Assembly (NCBI GenBank): GCA_026707185.1
Contig: JAPOXI010000074.1
Span: forward strand, 1-21,390
Source of the DNA: Chloroflexota bacterium
GTDB lineage: Bacteria; Chloroflexota; UBA11872
DNA: 21,390 nt
Direction: 5' to 3'
The translations under genes and the position numbers were made by a program. Below the pieces are notes generated by a model, which was given only the letters and a program-made list of their open reading frames with translations, was not told the DNA's origin and ran no database searches. The stretch's first letter is position 1, and every line of letters begins with the position of its first letter. Shown piece after piece: positions 1 to 7,720 of this stretch.

Positions 1-256
1 GGTCGATGGAGTAGCGGGGCGATCCGTCGGGAAGCAGCGCCTTACACAAGACCCCAGCCTCCGCGAGGAGCCTGATGGTTCGGTAGACCGTCGCGCGCCC
101 AACCCCGGGAAGTTCCTCGTTGATCGACTCGGCGCTAAACGCTCCCCGCTTGCTAGCGAGCAGCCGCGCCACCTCTCGACGCGGTTGCGTGACGCGACAG
201 CCCAGTCGGTGGAGAATCTCGTCGACATGATCGTCGACCGAACCGCTGGCGATCAT
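1..256 (-). CDS. Fur-family transcriptional regulator, N-terminal part (cut by window edge)
   Basis: Reading leftwards from the ATG at 254-256 gives 85 codons with no stop before the window edge. The translation matches the winged-helix DNA-binding half of the Fur/Zur/PerR family: the opening RLGCRVTQPRREVARLL, then the recognition region GVGRATVYRTIRLLAEAGVL, then a wing ending in DGSPRYSID. The metal-binding dimerisation domain lies outside the window, so Fur, Zur, PerR or another subtype cannot be decided. Family members are cytoplasmic metal- or peroxide-sensing repressors. A Fur-box-like palindrome sits 28 bases upstream of the start, which suggests autoregulation. The next gene to the right is a tRNA on the same strand, so this is probably its own transcription unit. 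Confidence 0.88.
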   Translation of the reverse strand, partial: MIASGSVDDHVDEILHRLGCRVTQPRREVARLLASKRGAFSAESINEELPGVGRATVYRTIRLLAEAGVLCKALLPDGSPRYSID

Positions 257-283
257 TGTCCTGGCACCAAGTCTCAAGATTAA

Positions 284-298
284 TGAGACTGAGTATCA
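284..298. promoter_or_regulatory. Candidate Fur-type operator (7-1-7 palindrome)
   Basis: TGAGACT-G-AGTATCA is a 7-1-7 inverted repeat with one mismatch in seven pairs. This is the architecture of Fur-family boxes, whose classical form is TGATAAT-N-ATTATCA. It overlaps a second perfect dyad, GTCTCA-7-TGAGAC, at 271-289. It is an AT-richer island in a GC-rich background and lies 28 bases upstream of the Fur-family start at 256. That placement, rather than sequence identity alone, supports an operator role. The bound regulator is inferred. Confidence 0.5.
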
Positions 299-476
299 CG
301 ATATGTGAGCGCCGGTGCAAGCTCCAGCCATCGGGCCGACGGGCTGGACTCACTGGACGCCCGATGCGGGTCGCAACGTCAGGGACCGTGCGCGACTATC
401 CGCCGAGCCTCAATATCAGGAAGGGCCGCCATTCGTGAGCGAGCTATCGCCGCATGGGCGAGTGATGGTGCACCGG

Positions 477-550
477 CACGCCCGGAGGGATTCGAACCCC
501 CGACCCCTGGTTCCGAAGACCAGTGCTCTATTCCGCTGAGCTACGGGCGC
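477..550 (-). tRNA. tRNA-Arg (anticodon TCG)
   Basis: The minus strand folds into a full cloverleaf of 74 nt: acceptor GCGCCCG/CGGGCGT, D-stem GCTC/GAGC with loop AGCGGAATA, anticodon stem CTGGT/ACCAG with loop CTTCGGA, a five-base variable region, and T-arm GGGGG-TTCGAAT-CCCTC. Loop positions 34-36 read TCG, so the charged amino acid is arginine and the codon read is CGA, with wobble extension. The discriminator base is G73, and the 3' CCA is not encoded (CCG follows). The first acceptor pair is a G1-U72 wobble rather than a Watson-Crick pair. Confidence 0.95.
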
Positions 551-766
551 GTGTACGAGCGAGTCTAGCGACCCGCCCGTCTCGCGGAGGCCAGGAATGC
601 GAGCGGCGTGCAGACCACGAGCCCTGACGAGACAACCTGGGAGCGGCCGCGCGGCGAGGTTCCCCGCACTCACGCTGTGACGCCAACCAGGTCTCACGCG
701 TGATATCCAGCCTCGCCGCGCTCGGCCAGGGACGGCCTGGCCTACGGCCCATTGGCCGGGGGCGCG
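551..766. other. Gene-free stretch between tRNA-Arg and the SRPBCC gene
   Basis: This 216-base spacer should hold the tRNA promoter, since the tRNA reads leftwards, but I see no convincing -35/-10 pair. Small ORFs on either strand look like random GC-rich translation. Nothing else was recognised. Confidence 0.5.
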
Positions 767-1183
767 TCAGGATTCGAGCCGAGCCTTGATGGCGTTCATC
801 CAGGTCGTCCAGCGAGCTGCAAAGACCTGGTCAATGTCCCGGCGATCACCGCGAAGAGCGCCGAAGCCGGACTGAATGACGTCCACGCGACAGCCGGCCT
901 CGTCGCGGAAGAAGTCGAACGAAAGCACGCTCGGCCAGTTCTGGACCATGCGCCACGTGAGACGTATCCCTCGGTCGTGCTCGCCGATACGGCCGATCGC
1001 AGGACCCAACTCGGGATCGCGGAATCCAATGCGTCCGCCAGAACCCGGCGTCAGACGCAGGCGCTGTAGCGGTGCTAAGCACTCGGACAGCACGTTCACA
1101 TCGACTAGCGCGTCGAACACTGCCTCCGGCTCGGCGGCGATGACGTATGTCTGTTCGACGATGATGGACCGTCGGTCGGCCAT
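767..1183 (-). CDS. SRPBCC / polyketide-cyclase-like hydrophobic-ligand-binding protein
   Basis: This 138-residue protein has the START/SRPBCC helix-grip layout. An N-terminal strand (SIIVEQTYVIAAEPEAVFDAL) matches the usual 'x-V-x-ap-pe-vF-x-al-x-d' opening. Alternating beta strands (RIGFRD, GIRLTWRMV, VLSFDFF, CRVDVIQSGF) follow, then a long C-terminal helix with WTTWMNAIKARLES. The family includes lipid-binding proteins, cyclases and AHSA1-like co-chaperones. No catalytic signature is visible, so the ligand is unknown. The ATG at 1183 is preceded at good distance by GAGGGGGA (complement of 1187-1194), which fixes the start. It shares its direction with the DUF2007-like gene 63 bases upstream and may be cotranscribed. 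Confidence 0.8.
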   Translation of the reverse strand: MADRRSIIVEQTYVIAAEPEAVFDALVDVNVLSECLAPLQRLRLTPGSGGRIGFRDPELGPAIGRIGEHDRGIRLTWRMVQNWPSVLSFDFFRDEAGCRVDVIQSGFGALRGDRRDIDQVFAARWTTWMNAIKARLES

Positions 1184-1186
1184 GAA

Positions 1187-1194
1187 TCCCCCTC
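1187..1194 (-). promoter_or_regulatory. Ribosome binding site of the SRPBCC gene
   Basis: GAGGGGGA on the minus strand lies three bases upstream of the ATG at 1183. Shine-Dalgarno sequences this clear are uncommon in this window, and it decides the start of the gene. Confidence 0.6.
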
Positions 1195-1246
1195 AACTGG
1201 CCCTGCATGCCTGAATCCAGCAGGGCAATGTACAACGGCACGCCGG

Positions 1247-1513
1247 TTATGGGTGCGACACGTCCCAAAGGGCCCGCAGAATCCGTTCGGCTTCGTCGGC
1301 ATGCTCGGCGCGAACAACGAGGCGATGCGACATGCCGTCGCCCATGAAACTGGCGGGTAGGGCGGGAATCGCCCGAGCCGGAATGCCGTGGTCGCCCAGG
1401 AGATTCACCCATAGCTCCGCGACGGCCCGGGTCGGCGCGGTTCGGATCAATTGCTCGTTCGATGGCTCGCCGAGCACCAAACGGCGCAAACGCCGCAGCC
1501 AGGGCCAGGCCAT
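1247..1513 (-). CDS. Small DUF2007-like (putative signal-transducing) protein
   Basis: This 88-residue soluble protein begins at ATG 1513. Its core, from RTAPTRAVAELWVNLLGDHGI to SHRLVVRAEHADEAERIL, follows the DUF2007 pattern: a short strand, a helix carrying 'A-x-L-L-x-x-x-G-I', a Gly-containing loop, a strand with 'L-x-V', and a closing 'A-x-x-I-L' helix. DUF2007 proteins have no established biochemical role; some are fused to zinc ribbons or sit beside transport genes. The N-terminus is rich in Arg, Leu and Trp (MAWPWLRRLRRLVLG) and could touch the membrane or nucleic acid. It lies 70 bases downstream of the M23 peptidase on the same strand. No Shine-Dalgarno is evident. Confidence 0.65.
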   Translation of the reverse strand: MAWPWLRRLRRLVLGEPSNEQLIRTAPTRAVAELWVNLLGDHGIPARAIPALPASFMGDGMSHRLVVRAEHADEAERILRALWDVSHP

Positions 1514-1583
1514 CAGACAGCGGCCGCGCGCCAGGTTGGTTCCGGCCGAACGACTTCACGCATCATGCCGTGCAAGGTACTGG

Positions 1584-3284
1584 TTAGCCGGCCGGGACGT
1601 CGCCGGGCGGCACGCCCGTCTCGCCGGCCGGCGGCGGGCCGGGAACCGGGGGTTGCGCCGCCACGTCGGGTGGCAGCAGGTAGCCGGATCCGCTGCGGAT
1701 TCCGGTGAAGTCACGCCAGGTCCAGACCGTCGGATCGACGGCCACGCCCGCGACATGCACTTCCCAATGCAGGTGCGGGCCAGTCGATCGGCCGGTTGAT
1801 CCGACTGTTCCCAGCGCCTGCCCCGGGGCAACCGATTCGCCGGCCGTCACGTCGATTCGGTCCAAGTGAACGACGACCGAGTAGACGCCGAATCCATGGT
1901 CCAGCACGACGCTGTTTCCCCGGATCGCCAATGGTCCGGCCCATGCGACGCGGCCGGCGGCCGGCGCCGCGACCAGCGTGCCCGTCGGCGCCGCGACGTC
2001 ATCTCCTTCGTGAACGTACGGAATAGCACCTGGATGAAACACTCGACGTTGCCCGTACGGTGACGTGGGTGTTCCCGTTGACGGAATCCCGAATGTCCCT
2101 GTCCACAGCGGCGGCCCGCTCACTTGATCGACCAACGCCTGCACGAAGGCACGTTCTTCCGCTGCCCTGGCCGGATCGAGCAGGTGGGCAATCTCGTCAC
2201 CGAAGGTGAGTTCGATGTGCGGAAACGTCCCGGCGGCGACTTCAAGATCAGTCAGCATCGATTGTCCGCCAACGTCCAACTGAAGCTGCCGTGTTCCGGG
2301 TTGGGCGTCGGCCGCCAGACCAACCAGCGCATGCCAGGCACCGTCAGCGCAGGCCAGCGGCAGGACGCGGCCGTCCACGCGCAGGCGAACGTCCGGCCGG
2401 CCGGTGGCCAAGCTCACGAGAACCGTCGCACCCTGCACCGCCGGCGCCTGTTCTACCGTCAGGTCCAGATCGGTCGACACGGGGACGCCGGGCGGTCCCG
2501 GCGTCGCGGCTATGCCCGGAAACAGCCCTGCCTCGCGCGCCAGATCGCCGCTGTTGGCGAAAATGACCTCGCCGGCGCGCGCCCAGGGCGTGTCGGTGAC
2601 CCACTGCTGTAGTACGACTCGCTGCGCGCGCACCACGCGTACAGCCCCGAAATCCTGGTAGGCAATGGGCAGCCCAAAGCGGGTCAGCCAATCTGGTTGC
2701 GACAGGAGTGCGGACCGTATATCAGGGTTCGCGTCAAGCAGCGCCAGGTGGTTCGCGGTCACAATCTCGAATGGCTGGCCGGCATCCTGGGGCAACGCCT
2801 GGTGCGGGGGAACCTGGCGGAACGACGCCAGCCAGGGGTCGAATCCGGCGTGATGCAAGTTGTCCAGCGTATTCGCGGCATTGGCCCGGTTCGCGCCCGG
2901 ATCCCATTGCAGCACTAACTTCTGGAAGGCCTGCACGGTAAACCCGTGCTGCTGGAATCGTTGCGAAATGGGATAGCCGACAACCGGAATGCCGCCCAAC
3001 TCCTGAAACGCCGACCAAAAGCGCGCATCAGCGTCGTCCCACACCGCAAAGCCGACGCCCTCACCGCCGGTCTGGGTATAAAACCAGCCCTCGGGAATGG
3101 CGAAATCCGCTGCGCACGTGGCCGGCACCGAGTCTTGCTGCTCGCTCGCTCGCGACTCGCTAACGAGCAGTAGCAGCAGGGCAAGCGATAGGACCGTGGC
3201 GCCAAATAGGGGGCGAAACAGCAATCGGGCCACGAATGTGCAGCCTAGCACCGTGTCGGCACGTATGATTTTCCGACTGACCAA
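1584..3284 (-). CDS. Secreted M23-family metalloendopeptidase with N-terminal GYPIS-type module
   Basis: The 566-residue reading frame starts at TTG 3284; GTG codons at 3251 or 3233 are alternatives that would leave a more ordinary signal peptide. A hydrophobic signal (FGATVLSLALLLLLV) ends near SRA-S-E. The mid N-terminal part holds FWSAFQELGGIPVVGYPISQ followed by TVQAFQKLVLQWDP. This is a module I associate with extracellular proteins of Chloroflexota and relatives. The M23 (lysostaphin/LytM) domain spans about residues 410-520. Its zinc ligands are visible as H425 and D429 in HEGDD, and H506 in HLHWEV. The C-terminal tail is proline/glycine-rich. Such enzymes cut cell-wall or matrix peptides, or activate amidases. 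The gene is divergent from the glycosidase at 3357. All metal ligands are present, so it is probably active. Confidence 0.88.
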   Translation of the reverse strand: MVSRKIIRADTVLGCTFVARLLFRPLFGATVLSLALLLLLVSESRASEQQDSVPATCAADFAIPEGWFYTQTGGEGVGFAVWDDADARFWSAFQELGGIPVVGYPISQRFQQHGFTVQAFQKLVLQWDPGANRANAANTLDNLHHAGFDPWLASFRQVPPHQALPQDAGQPFEIVTANHLALLDANPDIRSALLSQPDWLTRFGLPIAYQDFGAVRVVRAQRVVLQQWVTDTPWARAGEVIFANSGDLAREAGLFPGIAATPGPPGVPVSTDLDLTVEQAPAVQGATVLVSLATGRPDVRLRVDGRVLPLACADGAWHALVGLAADAQPGTRQLQLDVGGQSMLTDLEVAAGTFPHIELTFGDEIAHLLDPARAAEERAFVQALVDQVSGPPLWTGTFGIPSTGTPTSPYGQRRVFHPGAIPYVHEGDDVAAPTGTLVAAPAAGRVAWAGPLAIRGNSVVLDHGFGVYSVVVHLDRIDVTAGESVAPGQALGTVGSTGRSTGPHLHWEVHVAGVAVDPTVWTWRDFTGIRSGSGYLLPPDVAAQPPVPGPPPAGETGVPPGDVPAG

Positions 3285-3356
3285 CGCCGGGATTTCCCGT
3301 GCGTGACGCGCGGGCCCGTCGGGACCCCGCCCACATCTGAGACTCGAGCCACGCCC

Positions 3357-5048
3357 ATGCCAATCCAGCCTACGCTCGCCCCACGCCGTCCCAGCTGGGC
3401 GCTGCCGCTGACGGGCATGAGCCGTCGACGCTTCCTCAGCCTGGCAGGCGCCGCGGGCGCGTGGCTGGCGGCCGGCAGCGCGCCGGCGCTGGCGGAGCCT
3501 GACACGACCAGCAGCGAGACAACGTGGTGGGTGGACGATGTCACTTCAATTGGCGGAATGGCGACGCGCATCCGCGACACGCTCGCGGCCACGGCGCGCG
3601 AGCTGCCCTGGCACGGACGCACCATCAGGGGGAATTCGGCCGGTGCACTCTACGCGCCAATCTTCGTGCGCGACATGGCGACCATTCAGCCCGTCGTGCC
3701 GTTCTTCCTGTCACGCGATTTCATGCAGACGCCCGTGGAGGGCTTTCTTGCTTCCCAAGATAGATTTGCGACCCCAGACGGCGCAGTGGCCGCCACTCTC
3801 AACGCGCAGGGGTTGATCGATAAGGCGACGGTCGTCAGCGACGAGGAGACCAGCGCAGTGCATGCGGCGCATGCCTACTACCGCGCGTTCGGCGGGGCAG
3901 ATTGGCTGCGACGTCACATTGATGGCCGTGCGGTCATCGATCGCATTGGTGACGCGCTGGGCTATCTCTGGGCAAAGCGCCGCTGGAATGACAGCAGTCT
4001 GATTTACCGCGGACACACTACCGACTGGGGCGATGTCAAACGCAGCGCCGGCTCCGAACCGACCGACCTGGTAGCCGGCGACGAACTCACGATTTCGCCT
4101 TTTGACCAGGCGTGGCACTTCCGCGCGCTCCATGACTACGCCGCCATGCTCGACGCCGTGGGTCGCACGGCGGACGCGGAGACCCATCGCACCCGCGCGA
4201 CCCAGGTGCAGACCGAGACGCACGCGCGGCTTTGGCAGCCCGACCGCGGCCACTACCGCGTTCACGCACACGCCACGGAGTGGATCGACCCCTTCAATGA
4301 GGACGCCGTGATTCCCATCGGTAGCGTTCTCTCGCTTTACGCCGGGATCGCCGCGCCCGGCCACGTCGCACCGATTCTGGAGGCGGCAGCTCGGGCCGAG
4401 GCTGCCGCCGGGACCAACCGGGCCGGTCTCACGCTCTCACCGCCCTATCCGGACGACTTCTTTCAGAGTCGCCGTATGGCCGGCGGGGAGTATCAGAACG
4501 GCGCGGTGTGGGACTGGTGGGGTGGGCTGCAGATCGTCAGCGAGTTTGAGCATGGACAGGCCGAGCGGGCCATTGACCACCTGGACGCGGCGGCACGAGC
4601 CTGGGAGTCCGTAGACGGGGTGCACGAGTGGTTCCACATTCCCAGCCAGTCGGGGCAGGGCTCCACCCAATTCGCCGGTGCCGCGGGCACGATGGCCCAG
4701 GCCGTGGTACGTGGGCTTTTCGGCCTCGATATCGCAACTGACGGCTACCGCATCACCTGTCGACTTGGCGGCAAGAGCGGCGGCCTGCGGGTCGTGCGCC
4801 CGGACGAAGGCCAGATTGAGGTTACGCAGTCAGCCTATCCGGCCTTCGTTTTTCTGGACATTCGGGCCGACCTGGGAACCACAGGCCGCGCGGCGCTGCG
4901 GATACCGAGCGACTGGGACAACTTCATTGTCTTCGTGGACGGTCGCGTTGCCGAAGGAACACGCTGGATCGCCGGACGCGACCACTACGTCGGTACGTGG
5001 TCGGTCGGGCCAGGCACCCACTCGATTATCGTGGCGAAGGTGGCCTGA
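3357..5048 (+). CDS. Tat-exported six-hairpin glycosidase-like protein
   Basis: The ATG at 3357 is preferred. A GTG at 3303 would leave only 18 bases to the divergent peptidase, and an ATG at 3417 begins exactly at the Tat motif. The signal is SRRRFLSLAGAAGAWLAAG ending in PALA-EP, a twin-arginine signal. The body is helical and fits an (alpha/alpha)6 barrel: FVRDMATIQPVV, DEETSAVHAAHAYYRAFGG, TTDWGD, SPFDQAWHFRALHDYA, WIDPFNEDAVIP, and GEYQNGAVWDWWGGLQI. These patterns recur in six-hairpin glycosidases such as GH63, GH78 and amylo-1,6-glucosidase relatives. The acids in TDWGD and in the last motif are plausible catalytic residues. A beta-rich region closes the protein. The substrate is unknown; export suggests breakdown of external polysaccharide or remodelling of the cell's own. 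Confidence 0.75.
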   Translation: MPIQPTLAPRRPSWALPLTGMSRRRFLSLAGAAGAWLAAGSAPALAEPDTTSSETTWWVDDVTSIGGMATRIRDTLAATARELPWHGRTIRGNSAGALYAPIFVRDMATIQPVVPFFLSRDFMQTPVEGFLASQDRFATPDGAVAATLNAQGLIDKATVVSDEETSAVHAAHAYYRAFGGADWLRRHIDGRAVIDRIGDALGYLWAKRRWNDSSLIYRGHTTDWGDVKRSAGSEPTDLVAGDELTISPFDQAWHFRALHDYAAMLDAVGRTADAETHRTRATQVQTETHARLWQPDRGHYRVHAHATEWIDPFNEDAVIPIGSVLSLYAGIAAPGHVAPILEAAARAEAAAGTNRAGLTLSPPYPDDFFQSRRMAGGEYQNGAVWDWWGGLQIVSEFEHGQAERAIDHLDAAARAWESVDGVHEWFHIPSQSGQGSTQFAGAAGTMAQAVVRGLFGLDIATDGYRITCRLGGKSGGLRVVRPDEGQIEVTQSAYPAFVFLDIRADLGTTGRAALRIPSDWDNFIVFVDGRVAEGTRWIAGRDHYVGTWSVGPGTHSIIVAKVA

Positions 5049-5088
5049 ACGCTGCCCCGATGACCTAGCCGACGGCGCATCCAGACGC

Positions 5089-6057
5089 ATGCGACTTCGC
5101 CGAAGCCTCCGCTGCCGGGTGCGCCAGATCGCGCGATCCGGGCGTATGGCGGCGATTGTTCTCGCGGTTCTCGTTCAACACGGACTGGCCTCCGCGGAGC
5201 GGTACCGCTGGTTGCGCGCCATGGCTCTGACCGCAAGGCGGGCCGGCCAGAGCAATCTCCCGTCCTATGCCGCCGCCATCAGCTTTCAGTTCGTGATCTC
5301 GCTGTTTCCCCTGCTGGCCGCAATCACGGTCGCGGTGTTGTTCTTCGTGGACGCCGATGCGCTGGCCGCTCGTGTTCTCGAAGGCGTCGGTGACCTGGCG
5401 CCGCAATCGGAATCGCTGCTGAACTCCACGGTCCAGTCCGTCACCGACATTCGCGGCCAAGTTGGACTGGTGTCGCTGTTTGGCCTGCTCTGGACGGGCT
5501 CCAATCTGTTTGCGGCCTTGCGCCGTGGGCTCAACGTGGCCGTCGGCGCTCGACAACGTCGCAGGTATATCCAGAGTCGCCTCGTCGATCTGGGCGTTGG
5601 CGCCATGACGGGACTGATGCTGGCGATCTCGGTGACGCTGACGGCAGGGCTGTCCCTGCTCCAGCAGACGGAAGTCCTGGGCCCGTCCAGCCCGCTGGCC
5701 ACGCTGGGCGCGCTGCTGCGAGGTCTGACCATCCTGGTTCCGGTGGTTATGACGACAGGAATCTTTGCGCTGCTTTTCGGCGTGCTTCCGGCACAGCCGC
5801 TTCCTCGCCGTGCGGCCCTGCTTGCCGGCGCCCTGGCTGCGGTGTTGTTTGAAATCGGGAAGAACGTGTTCGTGTGGTATCTCGCGAGCTTTGGGAACTT
5901 CAATATCGTCTATGGCCCGCTCGCATCCTTTGTCGGACTACTCCTGTGGCTCTACTACAGCAGCTTGATCGTGCTGGGTGCGGCCGCCTTCGGATCCGAC
6001 GTGATGCGGACGGCAGAACCTGGCGAGCCGACGGGAGACTCAGACGCGACGGTTTAG
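5089..6057 (+). CDS. YihY/BrkB-family integral membrane protein
   Basis: This 322-residue protein starts at ATG 5089, 40 bases after the glycosidase stop; ATG 5146 is an alternative. It carries the BrkB/YihY hallmarks: a conserved first segment (SYAAAISFQFVISLFPLLAA), then LFGLLWTGSNLFAALRRGLN, a central TM pair, LLAGALAAVLFEIGKNVFVWY, and a final 'YGPLASFVGLLLWLYYSSLI' before the G-A terminal helix. Six to seven membrane segments are visible. The family was once misnamed RNase BN. Its function is unresolved, and transport or envelope roles have been proposed. The same frame stays open far upstream inside the glycosidase gene, but that part reads as a shadow. An operon with the glycosidase is likely from the spacing. 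Confidence 0.9.
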   Translation: MRLRRSLRCRVRQIARSGRMAAIVLAVLVQHGLASAERYRWLRAMALTARRAGQSNLPSYAAAISFQFVISLFPLLAAITVAVLFFVDADALAARVLEGVGDLAPQSESLLNSTVQSVTDIRGQVGLVSLFGLLWTGSNLFAALRRGLNVAVGARQRRRYIQSRLVDLGVGAMTGLMLAISVTLTAGLSLLQQTEVLGPSSPLATLGALLRGLTILVPVVMTTGIFALLFGVLPAQPLPRRAALLAGALAAVLFEIGKNVFVWYLASFGNFNIVYGPLASFVGLLLWLYYSSLIVLGAAAFGSDVMRTAEPGEPTGDSDATV

Positions 6058-6114
6058 GGAATTCCCCCTCGCGCGAGGCGGGCTCTGCGTGCGATTCTCC
6101 CCCGCAGGCGCGGG

Positions 6115-6144
6115 TTGACCGCCTTCGCGCGCCGTTGGTACCGT
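6115..6144 (+). promoter_or_regulatory. Possible promoter of the ABC ATPase gene
   Basis: A TTGACC hexamer (6115-6120) is followed after 18 bases by TACCGT (6139-6144). This is a fair match to a housekeeping -35/-10 pair in GC-rich DNA, and would give a leader of about 210 bases. The -10 is weak, and chance occurrence is not excluded. Confidence 0.3.
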
Positions 6145-6345
6145 CCGCTCCACAGTTGCGGCACACGTGGGGAGTCACGCCTATCGAGGATTCTCGAGCA
6201 ATCCGGGCCGGCCAGGCGGCCGTGCCCGCTCTTCGGTGAGAAACGGCTTTCGCCGAACAGTTCTGTTCCCGCCGGATCGTCGGTCTGGTGCCGATGATCG
6301 AAGAGCCAGCGGCCTCACGCGCGTCGCGGCTCAATGAGAGAGACG

Positions 6346-6351
6346 AAGGAG
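6346..6351 (+). promoter_or_regulatory. Ribosome binding site of the ABC ATPase gene
   Basis: AAGGAG sits seven bases before the ATG at 6359. It is the best Shine-Dalgarno in the window, consistent with high expression of a shared transport ATPase. Confidence 0.8.
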
Positions 6352-6358
6352 TGAGTTT

Positions 6359-7462
6359 ATGGCTAGCGTCACCCTTGACCGCGTGACCAAGCGCTTCGGC
6401 GAGGTCACCGCCGTACAGGACGTATCGATTGAAGTCGAGGACCGTGAGTTCCTCGTGCTGGTCGGTCCCTCCGGTTGCGGAAAGTCAACCACCCTCCGCC
6501 TGATTGCCGGCCTCGAGGAGTTGAGCGACGGCAACATCTACATCGGCGACGACCTGGTCAACGACATCGCGCCCAAGGACCGGGACATCGCGATGGTGTT
6601 CCAGAGCTACGCGCTCTACCCGCACATGAGCGTGTACGACAACCTGTCGTTCGGGCTGCGGCTGCGCCACACCCCGCGCAAGGAGATCGAGCGCCGGGTG
6701 CAGGAAGCCGCCGAGATGCTGAACATCGCCGAGCTGCTGGACCGCAAGCCGAAGGCCCTGTCCGGCGGTCAGCGCCAGCGTGTGGCGCTGGGCCGCGCCG
6801 TGGTGCGCGACCCGGCTGTGTTCCTGATGGACGAGCCGCTGTCCAACCTGGACGCGAAGCTGCGCGTGCAGACGCGCGCCGAGCTGATCCGGCTGCACGA
6901 GCGCCTGCAGGCGACCGTGATCTACGTGACCCACGACCAGATGGAAGCCATGACGATGGGCAGCCGCATTGCCGTGCTGCGCGACGGCGTGCTCCAGCAG
7001 ATCGGCCCGCCGCAGGAGGTCTACGAAGAGCCCAGCAACATGTTCGTTGCCGGCTTCATCGGCAGCCCGGCCATGAACTTCTTTGACGCACGGCTGACGG
7101 GCACGGCGGACGACATGTACGTCGAGACCGACTCCTACAAGGTTCCGGTACCGCCCGACCGGCGCGCCCCGTACGTGGGTCACCTGAACCAGGACGTGGT
7201 GTTCGGCATTCGGCCGGAGGACATCTTCGACCCGAAGTACAAGCCGGACCAGATTCCGAACGACGCGACCATCACGTCGGACGTGGATGTGACGGAGCCG
7301 CTGGGCAGCGAGGTATACCTGTACATGCTGGCCGGCGACGAGTCGTACATCGCCCGCGTGGACCCGCGAACGTCGGCCCACATCGGCGACCCGTTCGACC
7401 TGGTGTTTGACATGAGCAACATGCAGCTCTTTGACCGCGCCACGCAGGAAGCCATCCGCTAG
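6359..7462 (+). CDS. Sugar ABC importer ATPase (MalK/UgpC/MsmX type), solitary
   Basis: This 367-residue cytoplasmic ATPase has every motif intact: Walker A GPSGCGKST (residues 36-44), signature LSGGQRQR (from 134), Walker B FLMDEP (D158, E159), a D-loop SNLD, and switch H192 in THDQ. The C-terminal third is the OB-fold/TOBE regulatory domain of the carbohydrate uptake CUT1 subfamily. Length and start fit the family. No permease or substrate-binding protein lies beside it. This is typical of a shared, multitask ATPase such as MsmX/MsmK that energises several importers encoded elsewhere. Its promoter region, strong ribosome binding site and downstream hairpin suggest a single-gene transcription unit. 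Confidence 0.95.
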   Translation: MASVTLDRVTKRFGEVTAVQDVSIEVEDREFLVLVGPSGCGKSTTLRLIAGLEELSDGNIYIGDDLVNDIAPKDRDIAMVFQSYALYPHMSVYDNLSFGLRLRHTPRKEIERRVQEAAEMLNIAELLDRKPKALSGGQRQRVALGRAVVRDPAVFLMDEPLSNLDAKLRVQTRAELIRLHERLQATVIYVTHDQMEAMTMGSRIAVLRDGVLQQIGPPQEVYEEPSNMFVAGFIGSPAMNFFDARLTGTADDMYVETDSYKVPVPPDRRAPYVGHLNQDVVFGIRPEDIFDPKYKPDQIPNDATITSDVDVTEPLGSEVYLYMLAGDESYIARVDPRTSAHIGDPFDLVFDMSNMQLFDRATQEAIR

Positions 7463-7501
7463 GGACGGCACGACCTGTCAAGCCGCCGGCCTGGCGGCAC
7501 A

Positions 7502-7538
7502 CAGCGCGGGGGACGGTCAAAAACCGTCCCCCGCGCTG
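7502..7538 (+). terminator. Strong hairpin, likely transcription terminator of the ABC ATPase gene
   Basis: CAGCGCGGGGGACGGT and its exact reverse complement flank a five-base loop (CAAAA), giving a perfect 16-bp stem 39 bases after the stop at 7462. No U-tract follows (ACTTAAGG comes next). It may therefore stop transcription inefficiently, depend on Rho, or act as an mRNA-stabilising 3' end. A smaller dyad (CTTAAGG-GTT-CCTTTAG) follows directly. Confidence 0.7.
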
Positions 7539-7720
7539 ACTTAAGGGTTCCTTTAGCACCCCGTGCCACCCGCCGCCCGAGGCCGGCTCATCGCGTACGT
7601 GACTGAGCCAGGCGCGTGCCACGCCACTCCACATCACGCGGGGTGCCAACCATTCGCGGTAGCTGAGTCGTCGCGCAAAAATTGCCGACCCGCCAGGCAC
7701 ACCGAGCGATTGCACTGACC

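Larger units (their letters stand above)
6058..6358. other. Intergenic region upstream of the sugar ABC ATPase
   Basis: No gene is recognisable in these 301 bases. They contain a 12-base perfect palindrome (CCTCGCGCGAGG, 6067-6078) just after the BrkB stop, a possible sigma-70-like promoter (6115-6144), several short GGCC/CTCGAG palindromes, and the ATPase ribosome binding site at the right end. Confidence 0.5.

Noticed and set aside
305..568. Plus-strand ORFs giving RRDSNPRP and GFEPPTPGSEDQC peptides
   Set aside because: They are the antisense translation of the tRNA-Arg gene, a well-known false protein.
846..1559. 237-residue minus-strand ORF
   Set aside because: It is arginine/proline-rich and overlaps both the SRPBCC and DUF2007-like genes in another frame; no domain is visible.
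3711..4364. 217-residue ORF antisense to the glycosidase
   Set aside because: It mirrors the codon structure of the opposite gene, with no start signal and no family features.
6485..7471. 328-residue ORF antisense to the ABC ATPase
   Set aside because: It is a histidine/valine/arginine-rich translation caused by GC-biased third positions of the real gene.
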